A stretch of DNA of 64,000 nucleotides, from positions 124,001-188,000 of the forward strand of contig NZ_JAVHTY010000005.1 in assembly GCF_031085165.1 (NCBI RefSeq). Direction: 5' to 3'. Below are positions 56,219-64,000 of the stretch, in pieces. The notes below the pieces were generated by a model. The model was not told the origin of the DNA. It did no database searches and saw nothing but the letters and a program-made list of their open reading frames with translations. A program made the position numbers and the translations under genes. Position 1 is the first letter of the stretch. The number at the start of each line of letters is the position of its first letter. This stretch comes from Pseudomonas sp. 102515. GTDB lineage: Bacteria > Pseudomonadota > Gammaproteobacteria > Pseudomonadales > Pseudomonadaceae.

Positions 56219-57370
56219 ATGTCCCTGCCCCGCCCTGCCCCTGGCAGCCTCGTGCTGCTCTGCCTGCTGCTCGCCGCCTGCGACCGCCCGGCCCCGGAGG
56301 CCGCCGCCCCGCCCGCATCCAGGGTGCAGGTGGAGACGCTGCATCCCATGCCGCTGGCCATCGCCAGTGAACTCAGTGGCCGCCTGGTGGCGCCGCGGAC
56401 CGCCGAGGTACGGGCGCGGATCGCCGGTATCGTGCTCCAGCGGGTGTTCCGCGAAGGCAGCGAGGTCAAGGCCGGCGAGGTGCTGTTCCGCATCGATCCG
56501 GCGCCCTTGCAGGCCGAAGTGGACAGTGCCGCCGCTGCCCTGCGCAAGGCCGAGGCCAGTGCCTTCCAGGCGCGGCGCCTGGCCGAGCGCTATGCGGCGC
56601 TGGTGGAGAGCGAGGCGATCAGTCGCCAGGCGCAGGACGATGCCCGCGGTGCCAGCCTGCAGGCGGAGGCCGAGGTGGCTGCGGCCCGGGCGGCGCTCAA
56701 GCGGGCACGGCTGAACCTGGGCTATGCCACGGTCACCGCGCCCATCGCCGGGCGCATCGGCAAGGCCCTGGTCACCGAGGGCGCGCTGGTCGGCCAGGGC
56801 GATGCCACGCCCCTGGCGATCATCCAGCAACTGGACCCCATCCATGCCGATGTCACCCAGTCGACCCGCCAGCTCAAGGCGCTGCGCGATGCCCTGAGAG
56901 ACGGCCGGCTGCAGCAGGTGGCGCCGGATCAGGCACGGGTGACACTGCTGCAGGAAGACGGCAGCCCCTACCCCGAGGAAGGCCGCCTGCTGTTCGCCGA
57001 TCTCGCGGTGGACGCCAGCACCGGGCAGATCACCCTGCGCAGCCAGTTTCCCAATCCACGGCGCGATCTCCTGCCGGGCAGCTTCGTGCGGGTGCGCCTG
57101 GAGCAGGCGCGTCTCGACCAGGGCCTGAGCGTGGCGCAGCGGGCGGTGCAGCGCAGCGCCGGCGGCCAGGCCCAGGTCTGGGTGGTGGACGCCGAAAACA
57201 AGGTTGCCCTGCGCGAGGTGCGCCTGGGCCCGGTGGTTGAAGGGCGCTGGGTGGTGGAGTCCGGCCTCGCTGCCGGTGAACGGGTACTGCTCTCCGGTCT
57301 GCAACAGGCGCAGCCGGGCCTGATGGTGGAGCCCCAGGAAGCCCAGGCCACCGCGGCGGAGGTGCGCTGA
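56219..57370 (+). CDS. RND efflux periplasmic adaptor (membrane fusion lipoprotein)
   Basis: A 383-residue protein with lipobox signal LCLLLAAC, so it is a lipoprotein anchored in the inner membrane. It has the MFP layout: beta-barrel start, lipoyl halves (VAPRTAEVRARIAGIVLQRVFREGSEVKAGEVLFRIDP and LNLGYATVTAPIAGRIGKALVTEGALV), and a helical hairpin between. GGAGGAAG precedes the ATG. It is the first gene of a two-gene pump operon, one base overlapping the permease (TGATG). Confidence 0.92.
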   Translation: MSLPRPAPGSLVLLCLLLAACDRPAPEAAAPPASRVQVETLHPMPLAIASELSGRLVAPRTAEVRARIAGIVLQRVFREGSEVKAGEVLFRIDPAPLQAEVDSAAAALRKAEASAFQARRLAERYAALVESEAISRQAQDDARGASLQAEAEVAAARAALKRARLNLGYATVTAPIAGRIGKALVTEGALVGQGDATPLAIIQQLDPIHADVTQSTRQLKALRDALRDGRLQQVAPDQARVTLLQEDGSPYPEEGRLLFADLAVDASTGQITLRSQFPNPRRDLLPGSFVRVRLEQARLDQGLSVAQRAVQRSAGGQAQVWVVDAENKVALREVRLGPVVEGRWVVESGLAAGERVLLSGLQQAQPGLMVEPQEAQATAAEVR

Positions 57371-60300
57371 TGGCCAGCTTCTTCATCGACCGCCCGGTAT
57401 TCGCCTGGGTGGTGGCGCTGTTCATCCTGCTCGCCGGCCTGCTGGCCCTTCCGCAGTTGCCGGTGGCCCAGTATCCCAACGTGGCGCCGCCACAGATCGA
57501 GTTGACCCTGAGCTACCCGGGCGCCTCGCCACAGACCCTGGACGAGAGCGTGGTCAGCCTGGTCGAGCAGGAACTCAATGGCGTCAATCACCTGCTCTAT
57601 TTCTCGTCCAGCAGCAGCCAGGGCAGCGCCACCCTGACCGTGACCTTCCAGCCCGGCACCGATCCCGAGCTGGCCAAGGTGGACATCCAGAATCGCCTCA
57701 AGGTGGTGGAGCCGCGCCTGCCGCGCGCGGTCACCCAGCAGGGCATCCAGATCGAGGAGACCTCGGCGGGCTACCTGCTGTTCGTCACCCTCACCGCCAC
57801 CGACGAGCGCCTCGACACCACCGCCCTGAGCGACTACCTGGCGCGCAACGTGGTCAACGAACTGCGCCGGCTGGACGGGGTGGGCAAGGCCCAGCTGTTC
57901 GGCGCCGAGCACGCCCTACGCGTCTGGCTCGATCCCAGTCGCCTGGTGGCGGTCGGCCTGACTCCGGCCGACGTGACCCGGGCCATCGCCGAGCAGAACG
58001 TCCAGGTGGCGGCCGGCAGTCTCGGCGAATTGCCCGCCCCCGCTGGCCAGGAGCTGACCGCGCCGGTGCTGATCAAGGGCCAGCTGAGCGACCCGGCGGA
58101 ATTCGCCGGCATCCTGCTGCGCGCCGGGGCCGATGGCTCCAGCGTGACCCTGGGCGACGTCGCCCGGGTCGAGGTGGGCAGACAGAGCTACACCTTCGGC
58201 ACCCGCCTGGACGGCAAGCCCTCGGTGGCGGTGGGGGTGCAGCTGGCGCCCACCGCCAATGCCCTGGCCACCGCCAAGGCGGTACGCGCCAGGCTGGCCG
58301 AGCTGTCCCGGTACTTTCCGCCGGGGATGAAGTACGACATTCCCTACGACACGGCGCCCTTCGTCGAGATCTCCATCACCCAGGTCATCCATACCCTGCT
58401 GGAGGCCATGGCGCTGGTCTTCGCGGTGATGTACCTGTTCCTGCAGAATCTGCGCTACACCCTGATCCCGACCCTGGTGGTGCCGGTGGCCCTGCTGGGC
58501 ACCTGCGCCGTGCTCCTGGCACTGGGCTATTCGCTCAATGTGCTGACCCTGTTCGGCATGGTGCTGGCCATCGGCATCCTGGTGGACGACGCCATCGTGG
58601 TGGTGGAGAACGTCGAGCGACTGATGGCCAGCGAGGGCCTCGACCCACGCGCCGCCACCCGCAAGGCCATGGGCGAGATCTCCGGCGCCATCGTCGGCAT
58701 CACTCTGGTGCTCACCGCGGTCTTCGTGCCCATGGCCTTCATGAGCGGTTCGGTGGGCGTCATCTATCGCCAGTTCTCGGCGTCCATGGCGGTGGCCATC
58801 CTCTTTTCCGCCTTTCTCGCCCTGAGTCTGACCCCGGCGCTGTGCGCCACCCTGCTCAAGCCGATTCCCCAGGGCGCCCATGCCCGCGGCGGCTTCTTTG
58901 GCGCCTTCAACCGCGGCTTCGAGCGCCTGACCGCCGGCTTCGAAGGCTGGGTGGCCCGCGCCATCCGCCGGCTGCTGCCCAACCTCCTGCTGTTCGCCGT
59001 CCTGCTGGTGGCCCTGGTGGGGCTCTATGGCCGCCTGCCCGGCGCCTTCCTGCCCACCGAGGACCAGGGCTATCTGATCACCGACATCCAGCTGCCGCCG
59101 GGAGCCACCCAGGAGCGTACCCTCAAGGTGCTCGAGCGCCTGGAGCGTCACTACGCCGCCGAACCCGAGGTGGCCAACGACCTCGTCCTGCTCGGTTTCA
59201 GCTTTTCCGGCAGCGGCCAGAACGCCGCCCTGGCCTTCACCACCCTCAAGGACTGGTCCGCCCGCGGCCCGGCCGACTCCGCCGCGGCCATCGCCGAGCG
59301 CGCCAATGCCGCCCTGGCCGGCGAGAGCGAGGCCCAGGGCTTCGCCGTGTTGCCGCCACCGGTGGAAGGCCTGGGCACCTCCAGCGGCTTCGAGGTGCGC
59401 CTGCAGGACAGATCCAACCGCGGCCAGGCGGCGCTCAAGGCCGCGCGGGACGAATTGCAGGCCCGGCTGGCGGGCAATCCGATCATCGCCTACGTGCGGG
59501 AGACCGCCCTGGCCGACAGCGCCCAGGTGCAGTTGGTGGTGGATCGCCGCCAGGCCGCCGCCCTGGGGGTAGGCTTCGCCGCCCTCGGCGAGACCCTCGG
59601 CACGGCCCTGGGCTCCAGCTACGTCAACGACTTTCCCAACCGAGGCCGGATGCAACAGGTGATCGTCCAGGCCGAATTGGGCAGCCGCAGCCAGGTGGAC
59701 GACCTGTTGCGCCTGGAAGTACGCAACGAGCGCGGGCGCATGGTGCCCCTGTCCGCCTTCGTCAGCGCCGACTGGACCCAGGGCCCGGCGCAGCTGTCGC
59801 GCTACAACGGCTACCCGGCCATCAGCCTGTCCGGCGAGCCGCTGCCCGGTCACACCACCGGCGAGGCCATGGCCGAACTGGAACGCCTGGCCGCCGAGTT
59901 GCCGCGTGGCTTCGCCCTGGAGTGGACGGCGCTGTCGCTGCAGGAACGCCTCTCCGCCGGCCAGGCGCCGCTGCTGCTGGGGCTGTCGCTGCTGGTGGTG
60001 TTCCTCTGTCTCGCCGCCCTCTACGAGAGCTGGTCGATTCCCACCGCGGTGCTGCTGGTGGTGCCCCTGGGCGTGCTCGGCGCGGTGCTGGCGGCGACCC
60101 TGAGGGGGATGCCCAACGACGTCTTCTTCAAGGTCGGCCTGATCACGGTGATCGGCCTCACGGCGAAGAACGCCATCCTGCTCATCGAATTCGCCAAGCG
60201 CGTGCATGACGGCGGCATGGACCTGTACGACGCCACCTGCCGCGCCGCACGGCTACGGCTGCGGCCCATCGTCATGACCTCGCTGGCCTTCATCCTCGGC

Positions 60301-60468
60301 GTGGTACCCCTGGCCCTGGCCACCGGCGCCAGCTCGGCCAGCCAGCAGGCGGTGGGCACCGGGGTGATCGGCGGCATGCTCGGCGCCACCCTGGCGCTGG
60401 TCTTCGTGCCGGTGTTCTTCGTGCTGGTGCTGAGGGTGGTCCGGCGCTGGCGCGCGCCGGAGCGCTAG
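57370..60468 (+). CDS. RND efflux inner-membrane transporter (HAE1 family, MexB/AcrB-like)
   Basis: A 1032-residue permease with twelve membrane segments and two large periplasmic loops. Signatures: FIDRPVFAWVVALFILLAGLLALPQLPVAQYPNVAPP at the start, GILVDDAIVVVENVER (proton-relay Asp-Asp in TM4), GVIGGMLGATLALVFVPVFFVLVLR at the end. HAE1 pumps expel hydrophobic drugs, dyes and detergents. No outer-membrane channel follows, so it must borrow OprM or a similar protein. Control by the divergent two-component system is likely. Confidence 0.94.
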   Translation: MASFFIDRPVFAWVVALFILLAGLLALPQLPVAQYPNVAPPQIELTLSYPGASPQTLDESVVSLVEQELNGVNHLLYFSSSSSQGSATLTVTFQPGTDPELAKVDIQNRLKVVEPRLPRAVTQQGIQIEETSAGYLLFVTLTATDERLDTTALSDYLARNVVNELRRLDGVGKAQLFGAEHALRVWLDPSRLVAVGLTPADVTRAIAEQNVQVAAGSLGELPAPAGQELTAPVLIKGQLSDPAEFAGILLRAGADGSSVTLGDVARVEVGRQSYTFGTRLDGKPSVAVGVQLAPTANALATAKAVRARLAELSRYFPPGMKYDIPYDTAPFVEISITQVIHTLLEAMALVFAVMYLFLQNLRYTLIPTLVVPVALLGTCAVLLALGYSLNVLTLFGMVLAIGILVDDAIVVVENVERLMASEGLDPRAATRKAMGEISGAIVGITLVLTAVFVPMAFMSGSVGVIYRQFSASMAVAILFSAFLALSLTPALCATLLKPIPQGAHARGGFFGAFNRGFERLTAGFEGWVARAIRRLLPNLLLFAVLLVALVGLYGRLPGAFLPTEDQGYLITDIQLPPGATQERTLKVLERLERHYAAEPEVANDLVLLGFSFSGSGQNAALAFTTLKDWSARGPADSAAAIAERANAALAGESEAQGFAVLPPPVEGLGTSSGFEVRLQDRSNRGQAALKAARDELQARLAGNPIIAYVRETALADSAQVQLVVDRRQAAALGVGFAALGETLGTALGSSYVNDFPNRGRMQQVIVQAELGSRSQVDDLLRLEVRNERGRMVPLSAFVSADWTQGPAQLSRYNGYPAISLSGEPLPGHTTGEAMAELERLAAELPRGFALEWTALSLQERLSAGQAPLLLGLSLLVVFLCLAALYESWSIPTAVLLVVPLGVLGAVLAATLRGMPNDVFFKVGLITVIGLTAKNAILLIEFAKRVHDGGMDLYDATCRAARLRLRPIVMTSLAFILGVVPLALATGASSASQQAVGTGVIGGMLGATLALVFVPVFFVLVLRVVRRWRAPER

Positions 60469-60470
60469 CC

Positions 60471-61856
60471 TCAGGCCTTGAGGGGACGCTTGTCGCCCGG
60501 CAGCGCGGCGTCCTCGACCGGAGCGGGTTCTGGCGTGCGGGCGCCCACCCGGTCCGAAGTCCGCAGACTCTGCGGCAGTGCCCAGCACAGCAGGCCGGCG
60601 GCCAGCAGGCTGCTGCAGCCGATGAGATAGAGCGCCGGGGTGGTGCTGCCGGTCACGTCCTTGATGTAGCCCACCATCACCGGGCTGACGATGCCGCCGA
60701 ACTGCCCCAGGGTATTGATCAGGGCGATACCGCCCGCGGCACCGGCCCCCGCCCCGGCGAGCAGTTTCGGCGGCAGCGCCCAGAAGGCCGGAATGGAGGC
60801 GATGATGCCGGCGCCCATCAGCGCCAGGGAGAGGATCAGCAGGGTGGTGTGGTCGGCGAAGAGACCCGCGCTGAAGAACCCCAGCGCTCCGGCGATCACC
60901 AGGCCGCAGACGAACTTGCGCCGCTCGCCGCTGGCGTCCGACAACCGCCCTACCACCACCATGCTGATGGCACCGAAGACATAGGGCACGGCGGTCAGCA
61001 GGCCGATGAGGGTGGGACTCTCGGTGCCCGCGCTGCGGATCAGCTGCGGCGCCCAGAAGTTGAGGCCATAGGAGGCGACCTGGATCAGGAAGTAGATCAG
61101 TCCGAGCAGCAGGAAACCCGGCAGCCGGATCGCCGCCAGCAGCGAGCCGTGGGCGTTGCTTTCATGGCGAGCGATGCGGCTGGCCAGAAAGGTCTTTTCC
61201 TCGCCGCTGAGCCAGGGCGCATCACCGATGCGGTCGTGCAGCATGCGCAGCACCAGCACGCCCAGCAGCACGCAGGGCAGGCCGCCGAGCAGGAACAGCC
61301 AGTGCCAGCCACGCATGCCGAGCAGGCCGTCCAGCTGGCCGAGGATCAGTCCCGAGACCGGGGCGCCGATCAGCCCGGCGAAGGCCGAGGCCAGGAACAG
61401 CGTCGAGGTGATGCGACCGCGGTAGCTCTGCGGAAACCAGAGCGTCAGGTAGTAGAGGATGCCCGGGGCGAAGCCGGCTTCCATGGCGCCGATCAGGAAA
61501 CGCAACACGTAGAACTGCCATTCGGCGGTGACGAACATCATCAGCGCCGTGGCGATGCCCCAGGAAATCATGATGCGGGCGATCCAGCGCCGTGCGCCGA
61601 CCTTGTACAGCATCATGTTGCTGGGCACCTCGAACAGCACATAGCCCACCACGAAGAGCCCCGCACCCAGGCCGTAGGCGGTGTTGCTCAGCGACAGGTC
61701 GGCCTGCAGCTGGAACTTGGCGAAGCTGATGTTGATGCGATCGAAGAAGGCGAACAGGTAGCAGACCATGATCAGCGGCATGAGCCGCCAGGCGACCTTG
61801 CGGACGATGGCCTGTTCGGCGGCCGCCACGGCGGCGGAGGTTACGGATGAAGGCAT
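60471..61856 (-). CDS. MFS transporter, anion:cation symporter (ACS) family
   Basis: A 461-residue inner-membrane protein with twelve segments. Opening (RLMPLIMVCYLFAFFDRINISFAKFQLQADLSLSNTAYGLGAGLFVVGYVLFEVPSNMML) is the ACS pattern of phthalate, hydroxyphenylacetate, glucarate and tartrate permeases. The substrate is probably an organic acid. It is downstream of an HMG-CoA-lyase-like gene and a CoA-transferase gene, so it may import their substrate. Its stop is two bases from the end of the convergent RND permease. Confidence 0.88.
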   Translation of the reverse strand: MPSSVTSAAVAAAEQAIVRKVAWRLMPLIMVCYLFAFFDRINISFAKFQLQADLSLSNTAYGLGAGLFVVGYVLFEVPSNMMLYKVGARRWIARIMISWGIATALMMFVTAEWQFYVLRFLIGAMEAGFAPGILYYLTLWFPQSYRGRITSTLFLASAFAGLIGAPVSGLILGQLDGLLGMRGWHWLFLLGGLPCVLLGVLVLRMLHDRIGDAPWLSGEEKTFLASRIARHESNAHGSLLAAIRLPGFLLLGLIYFLIQVASYGLNFWAPQLIRSAGTESPTLIGLLTAVPYVFGAISMVVVGRLSDASGERRKFVCGLVIAGALGFFSAGLFADHTTLLILSLALMGAGIIASIPAFWALPPKLLAGAGAGAAGGIALINTLGQFGGIVSPVMVGYIKDVTGSTTPALYLIGCSSLLAAGLLCWALPQSLRTSDRVGARTPEPAPVEDAALPGDKRPLKA

Positions 61857-61930
61857 AGCGGTCTCCCGGGAGCGGCCAGGCTGGCGCTCCTTTGTTGTTG
61901 TAGTCAGGGCGAACGAAGGGTGGGCGGGCG

Positions 61931-62857
61931 TTAGCCACTCGCCGCGGGCGGCGCATGCAGGTCGCAGTTGCGCCCGGCCTTGGCCACCTGCCCGGGGGTG
62001 TCGTGGCCGAGCAGCGCCGGCAGGGTGCGCGACAGCGCGATCAGTTGCTCCAGATCGATGCCGGTCTCCACCCCGATTTCCATGCAGAGATTCACCAGGT
62101 CCTCGGTGCAGATGTTGCCGGACGCGCCGGGCGCGAAGGGACAGCCGCCAAGCCCGCCGAGGGCGGCGTCGAAACGACGGGCGCCGGCTTCGTAGGCGGC
62201 CAGCACGTTGCTCAGGCCCACGCCGCGGGTATTGTGGAAATGCAGGGTCAGGGCGGACGCCGGAACCCGTTCCAGCACCTGGCGCACGATCCGCGCGACC
62301 TGCCGTGGATTGGCCATGCCGGTGGTGTCGGCGAGGGTGATACCGGTCATGCCCAGCGCCAGGTAGCGCTGCACCAGTTCGAACACCCAGCCTTCGTCGA
62401 TGCGCCCCTCGAACGGGCAACCGAAGGTGGTCGCCACGGTGCCGTTGAGCGAGACCGATTGCCCGGCGGCCAGCTGCACGACCTCGGTGAAGCTGGCCAG
62501 CGACTGTTCGCAACTCATGCGCATGTTGGCCTGGTTGTGGGTCTGGCTGGCGGAGAGCACCAGATTCAATTCATCGGCACCCGCTGCCAGGGCGCGCTGG
62601 GCACCCTTGAGATTGGGTACCAGGGCGACATAGGTCACCCCGGGCCGGCGAGCGATGCCCTGGAACACCGCCTCGCCGTCGCGCAGCATGGGTACGGCCT
62701 TGGGCGAGACGAAGGAGCCGGCTTCGATCCGCGAGAAGCCCAGGCCCGACAGCTGGTCGATCAAAGCGATCTTGTCGGCGGTCTCCACCCAGTTCGGCTC
62801 GATCTGCAGGCCGTCGCGCGGCGCCACCTCCTGGACGATCAGACGCTCGGTACTCAT
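61931..62857 (-). CDS. HMG-CoA lyase-like enzyme
   Basis: A 308-residue DRE-TIM barrel enzyme. Begins IVQEVAPRDGLQIEPNWV (metal-binding APRDGLQ), with FNNTRG-like LTLHFHNTRGVGLSNVL and the lyase signature GGLGGCPFAPGASGNICTEDL, holding the catalytic Cys. The genuine enzyme cleaves HMG-CoA to acetyl-CoA and acetoacetate; its neighbour, a class III CoA-transferase, hints that the true substrate may be another 3-hydroxy-3-methyl or related acyl-CoA. ATG at 62857 overlaps the CoA-transferase stop (ATGA). Confidence 0.88.
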   Translation of the reverse strand: MSTERLIVQEVAPRDGLQIEPNWVETADKIALIDQLSGLGFSRIEAGSFVSPKAVPMLRDGEAVFQGIARRPGVTYVALVPNLKGAQRALAAGADELNLVLSASQTHNQANMRMSCEQSLASFTEVVQLAAGQSVSLNGTVATTFGCPFEGRIDEGWVFELVQRYLALGMTGITLADTTGMANPRQVARIVRQVLERVPASALTLHFHNTRGVGLSNVLAAYEAGARRFDAALGGLGGCPFAPGASGNICTEDLVNLCMEIGVETGIDLEQLIALSRTLPALLGHDTPGQVAKAGRNCDLHAPPAASG

Positions 62858-64000
62858 TGCACCACGCCCTCCTGCCTGAGCCGCCGGATGTCCGCCTCGC
62901 TCAGCCCCAGTTCGGTCAGCAAGGTATCGGTGTGCTGGCCGAGGGTCGGCCCCTGCCAATTGACCTGGCCCGGCGTCGCCGACAGCTTGGGCACGATGCC
63001 GGGCATCTTCAGGGTGGCCCCATCGGGCAAGGTGGTGTCCAGCAGCATGTCCCGCGCCTGGTAATGGGGATCGGCGACGATGTCGGCGGCGGAATAGATG
63101 CGCCCGGCCGGCACCTCGGCGCCTTCCAGCACCGCCAGCACCTCGTCGATCCCCAGGCTGCCGGTCCAGGCGGCGATGGCGTCGTCGATCAGCTCGCTGT
63201 GGCGGGCACGCCCGTCGTTCTGCGCCAGGTCCGCACGCTCGGCGAGATCCGGCCGGCCGATGGCCTGCATCAGCCGCACGAAGATCGGATCGCTGTTGCC
63301 GGCGACCACCACATAGGCGCCATCGCGGGTGGGATAGGTATTGGACGGCGCGATGCCCGGCAGCGCCCCGCCGGTGCGCTCGCGCACATGGCCGAGCAGG
63401 GAGTACTCCGGCACCAGGCTTTCCATCACGTTGAACACGCTCTCGACCAGGGACACATCGACCACCTGGCCGTCGCCCTGGCCGGTCTTGACCCGCAGCA
63501 CCGACATCAGCGCGCCGATCACCGCATGCATGGAGGCCAGGGAATCGCCCAGGCTGACTCCGACCCGTGCCGGCGGCGTACCTGGAGTACCGGTGGTGTA
63601 GCGGATGCCGCCCATGGCCTCGCCGATGGCGCCGAAGCCGGGTCTATCGCGATAGGGCCCGGTCTGGCCGTAGCCGGAGATGCGCACCAGGGTGAGCTTG
63701 GGGTTGAGGGCGTGCAGCACGTCCCAGCCGAGACCCAGCTTTTCCAGGGCACCCGGGCGCAGGTTCTCGATGAGCACGTCGGCGCCCTCGACCAGCTGCT
63801 TGACCAGGGCCACGCCCTCGGCGGAGCGGAGATTCAGTGCCAGGGACTTCTTGTTGCGCGACTGCAGGTACCACCACAGCGAGGTGCCCTCGTGCAGCTT
63901 GCGCCACTTGCGCAGGGGATCGCCCTTGTCCAGGGCTTCGATCTTGATCACCTCGGCGCCGAATTCGGCCAGCAGGCGCGCGGCGAAGGGGGCGGCGATC
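62854..64000 (-). CDS. CaiB/BaiF class III CoA-transferase (5' end outside window)
   Basis: The N-terminus is cut by the right edge; 382 residues are visible. The first in-window residues read IAAPFAARLLAEFGAEVIKIE, the start of the class III fold; then KSLALNLRSAEGVALVKQL, GADVLIENLRPGALEKLGLGW, ISGYGQTGPYRDRPGFGAIGEAMGGI and GDSLASMHAV. The catalytic Asp would be near the HxxD-like segment beyond residue 160 but is not assigned with certainty. It should activate a dicarboxylic or branched acid for the lyase. Confidence 0.88.
   Translation of the reverse strand, partial: IAAPFAARLLAEFGAEVIKIEALDKGDPLRKWRKLHEGTSLWWYLQSRNKKSLALNLRSAEGVALVKQLVEGADVLIENLRPGALEKLGLGWDVLHALNPKLTLVRISGYGQTGPYRDRPGFGAIGEAMGGIRYTTGTPGTPPARVGVSLGDSLASMHAVIGALMSVLRVKTGQGDGQVVDVSLVESVFNVMESLVPEYSLLGHVRERTGGALPGIAPSNTYPTRDGAYVVVAGNSDPIFVRLMQAIGRPDLAERADLAQNDGRARHSELIDDAIAAWTGSLGIDEVLAVLEGAEVPAGRIYSAADIVADPHYQARDMLLDTTLPDGATLKMPGIVPKLSATPGQVNWQGPTLGQHTDTLLTELGLSEADIRRLRQEGVVQ

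Overview
The window is a gene-dense, GC-rich stretch of a gammaproteobacterial chromosome, almost certainly Pseudomonas. Protein matches and gene neighbourhoods (phosphatidylcholine synthase beside an aap-type amino-acid ABC operon, carboxylesterase and RhlB; secA-DUF721; cobW-ybdD-cstA with mapZ and radA nearby; MutT-TenI fusion) recall P. aeruginosa and P. putida. The exact mix suggests an environmental species such as the P. oryzihabitans/psychrotolerans group, but that is inference from memory. I see no tRNA, rRNA, CRISPR, prophage, complete insertion sequence or genomic island; it reads as core chromosome with a few accessory operons.

Layout. 1-3.0 kb: 3' end of a phosphodiesterase, a flavin reductase-like protein, then a minus-strand run of pcs, a GIY-YIG protein and a GST. 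3.2-7.7 kb: aapJQMP general amino-acid uptake operon with a candidate sigma-54 promoter and an intercistronic hairpin. 7.8-11.2 kb: esterase, cNMP-binding-GGDEF cyclase, RhlB. 11.4-15.2 kb: moaCDE, PIN-PhoH ATPase, YaaA. 15.5-20.8 kb: mannose-1-phosphate guanylyltransferase/isomerase with a structured leader, HAD hydrolase, GhrB-like reductase, class I fumarase. 20.9-27.1 kb: ABM-fold protein, acyltransferase, PLD-type cardiolipin synthase, REC-PAS-GGDEF-EAL regulator, OmpA-like lipoprotein. 27.2-29.8 kb: ArsR-MFS-old yellow enzyme operon. 29.9-37.4 kb: MutT-TenI, GST, argJ, secA, DUF721/DciA, CobW GTPase. 37.4-44.9 kb: ybdD-cstA facing a cache-domain histidine kinase/NarL-type regulator pair, MapZ, CopB, RadA. 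45-52 kb: small proteins, MscL, TerC-CBS protein, ferredoxin-NADP reductase, RlmG, cardiolipin synthase. 52-60.5 kb: beta-barrel-like protein, glutaminase, RstAB-like two-component system divergent from an RND efflux pair. 60.5-64 kb: MFS transporter, HMG-CoA-lyase-like enzyme and a truncated CoA-transferase, probably one catabolic operon.

Themes. Cyclic-di-GMP signalling occurs three times (cNMP-GGDEF cyclase, GGDEF-EAL regulator, MapZ receptor). Envelope lipid genes recur (pcs, two PLD-type cardiolipin synthases, an OafA-like acyltransferase). Several operons carry readable control elements: a sigma-54-like promoter at aapJ, a perfect 12-bp inverted repeat between cstA and a two-component system, 10-bp-phased direct repeats resembling an RstA box upstream of the RND pump, and an inverted repeat in the spacer of the arsR promoter.

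The most unusual structure is a pair of 180-bp elements (37437-37616 and 49269-49448) that fold end to end and differ by compensatory base-pair changes. They look like a dispersed, structurally constrained repeat family. I found no convincing wholly new multi-gene system; the best candidates for new biology are these repeats, the electrophile-response-like ArsR operon and the cstA/two-component module.
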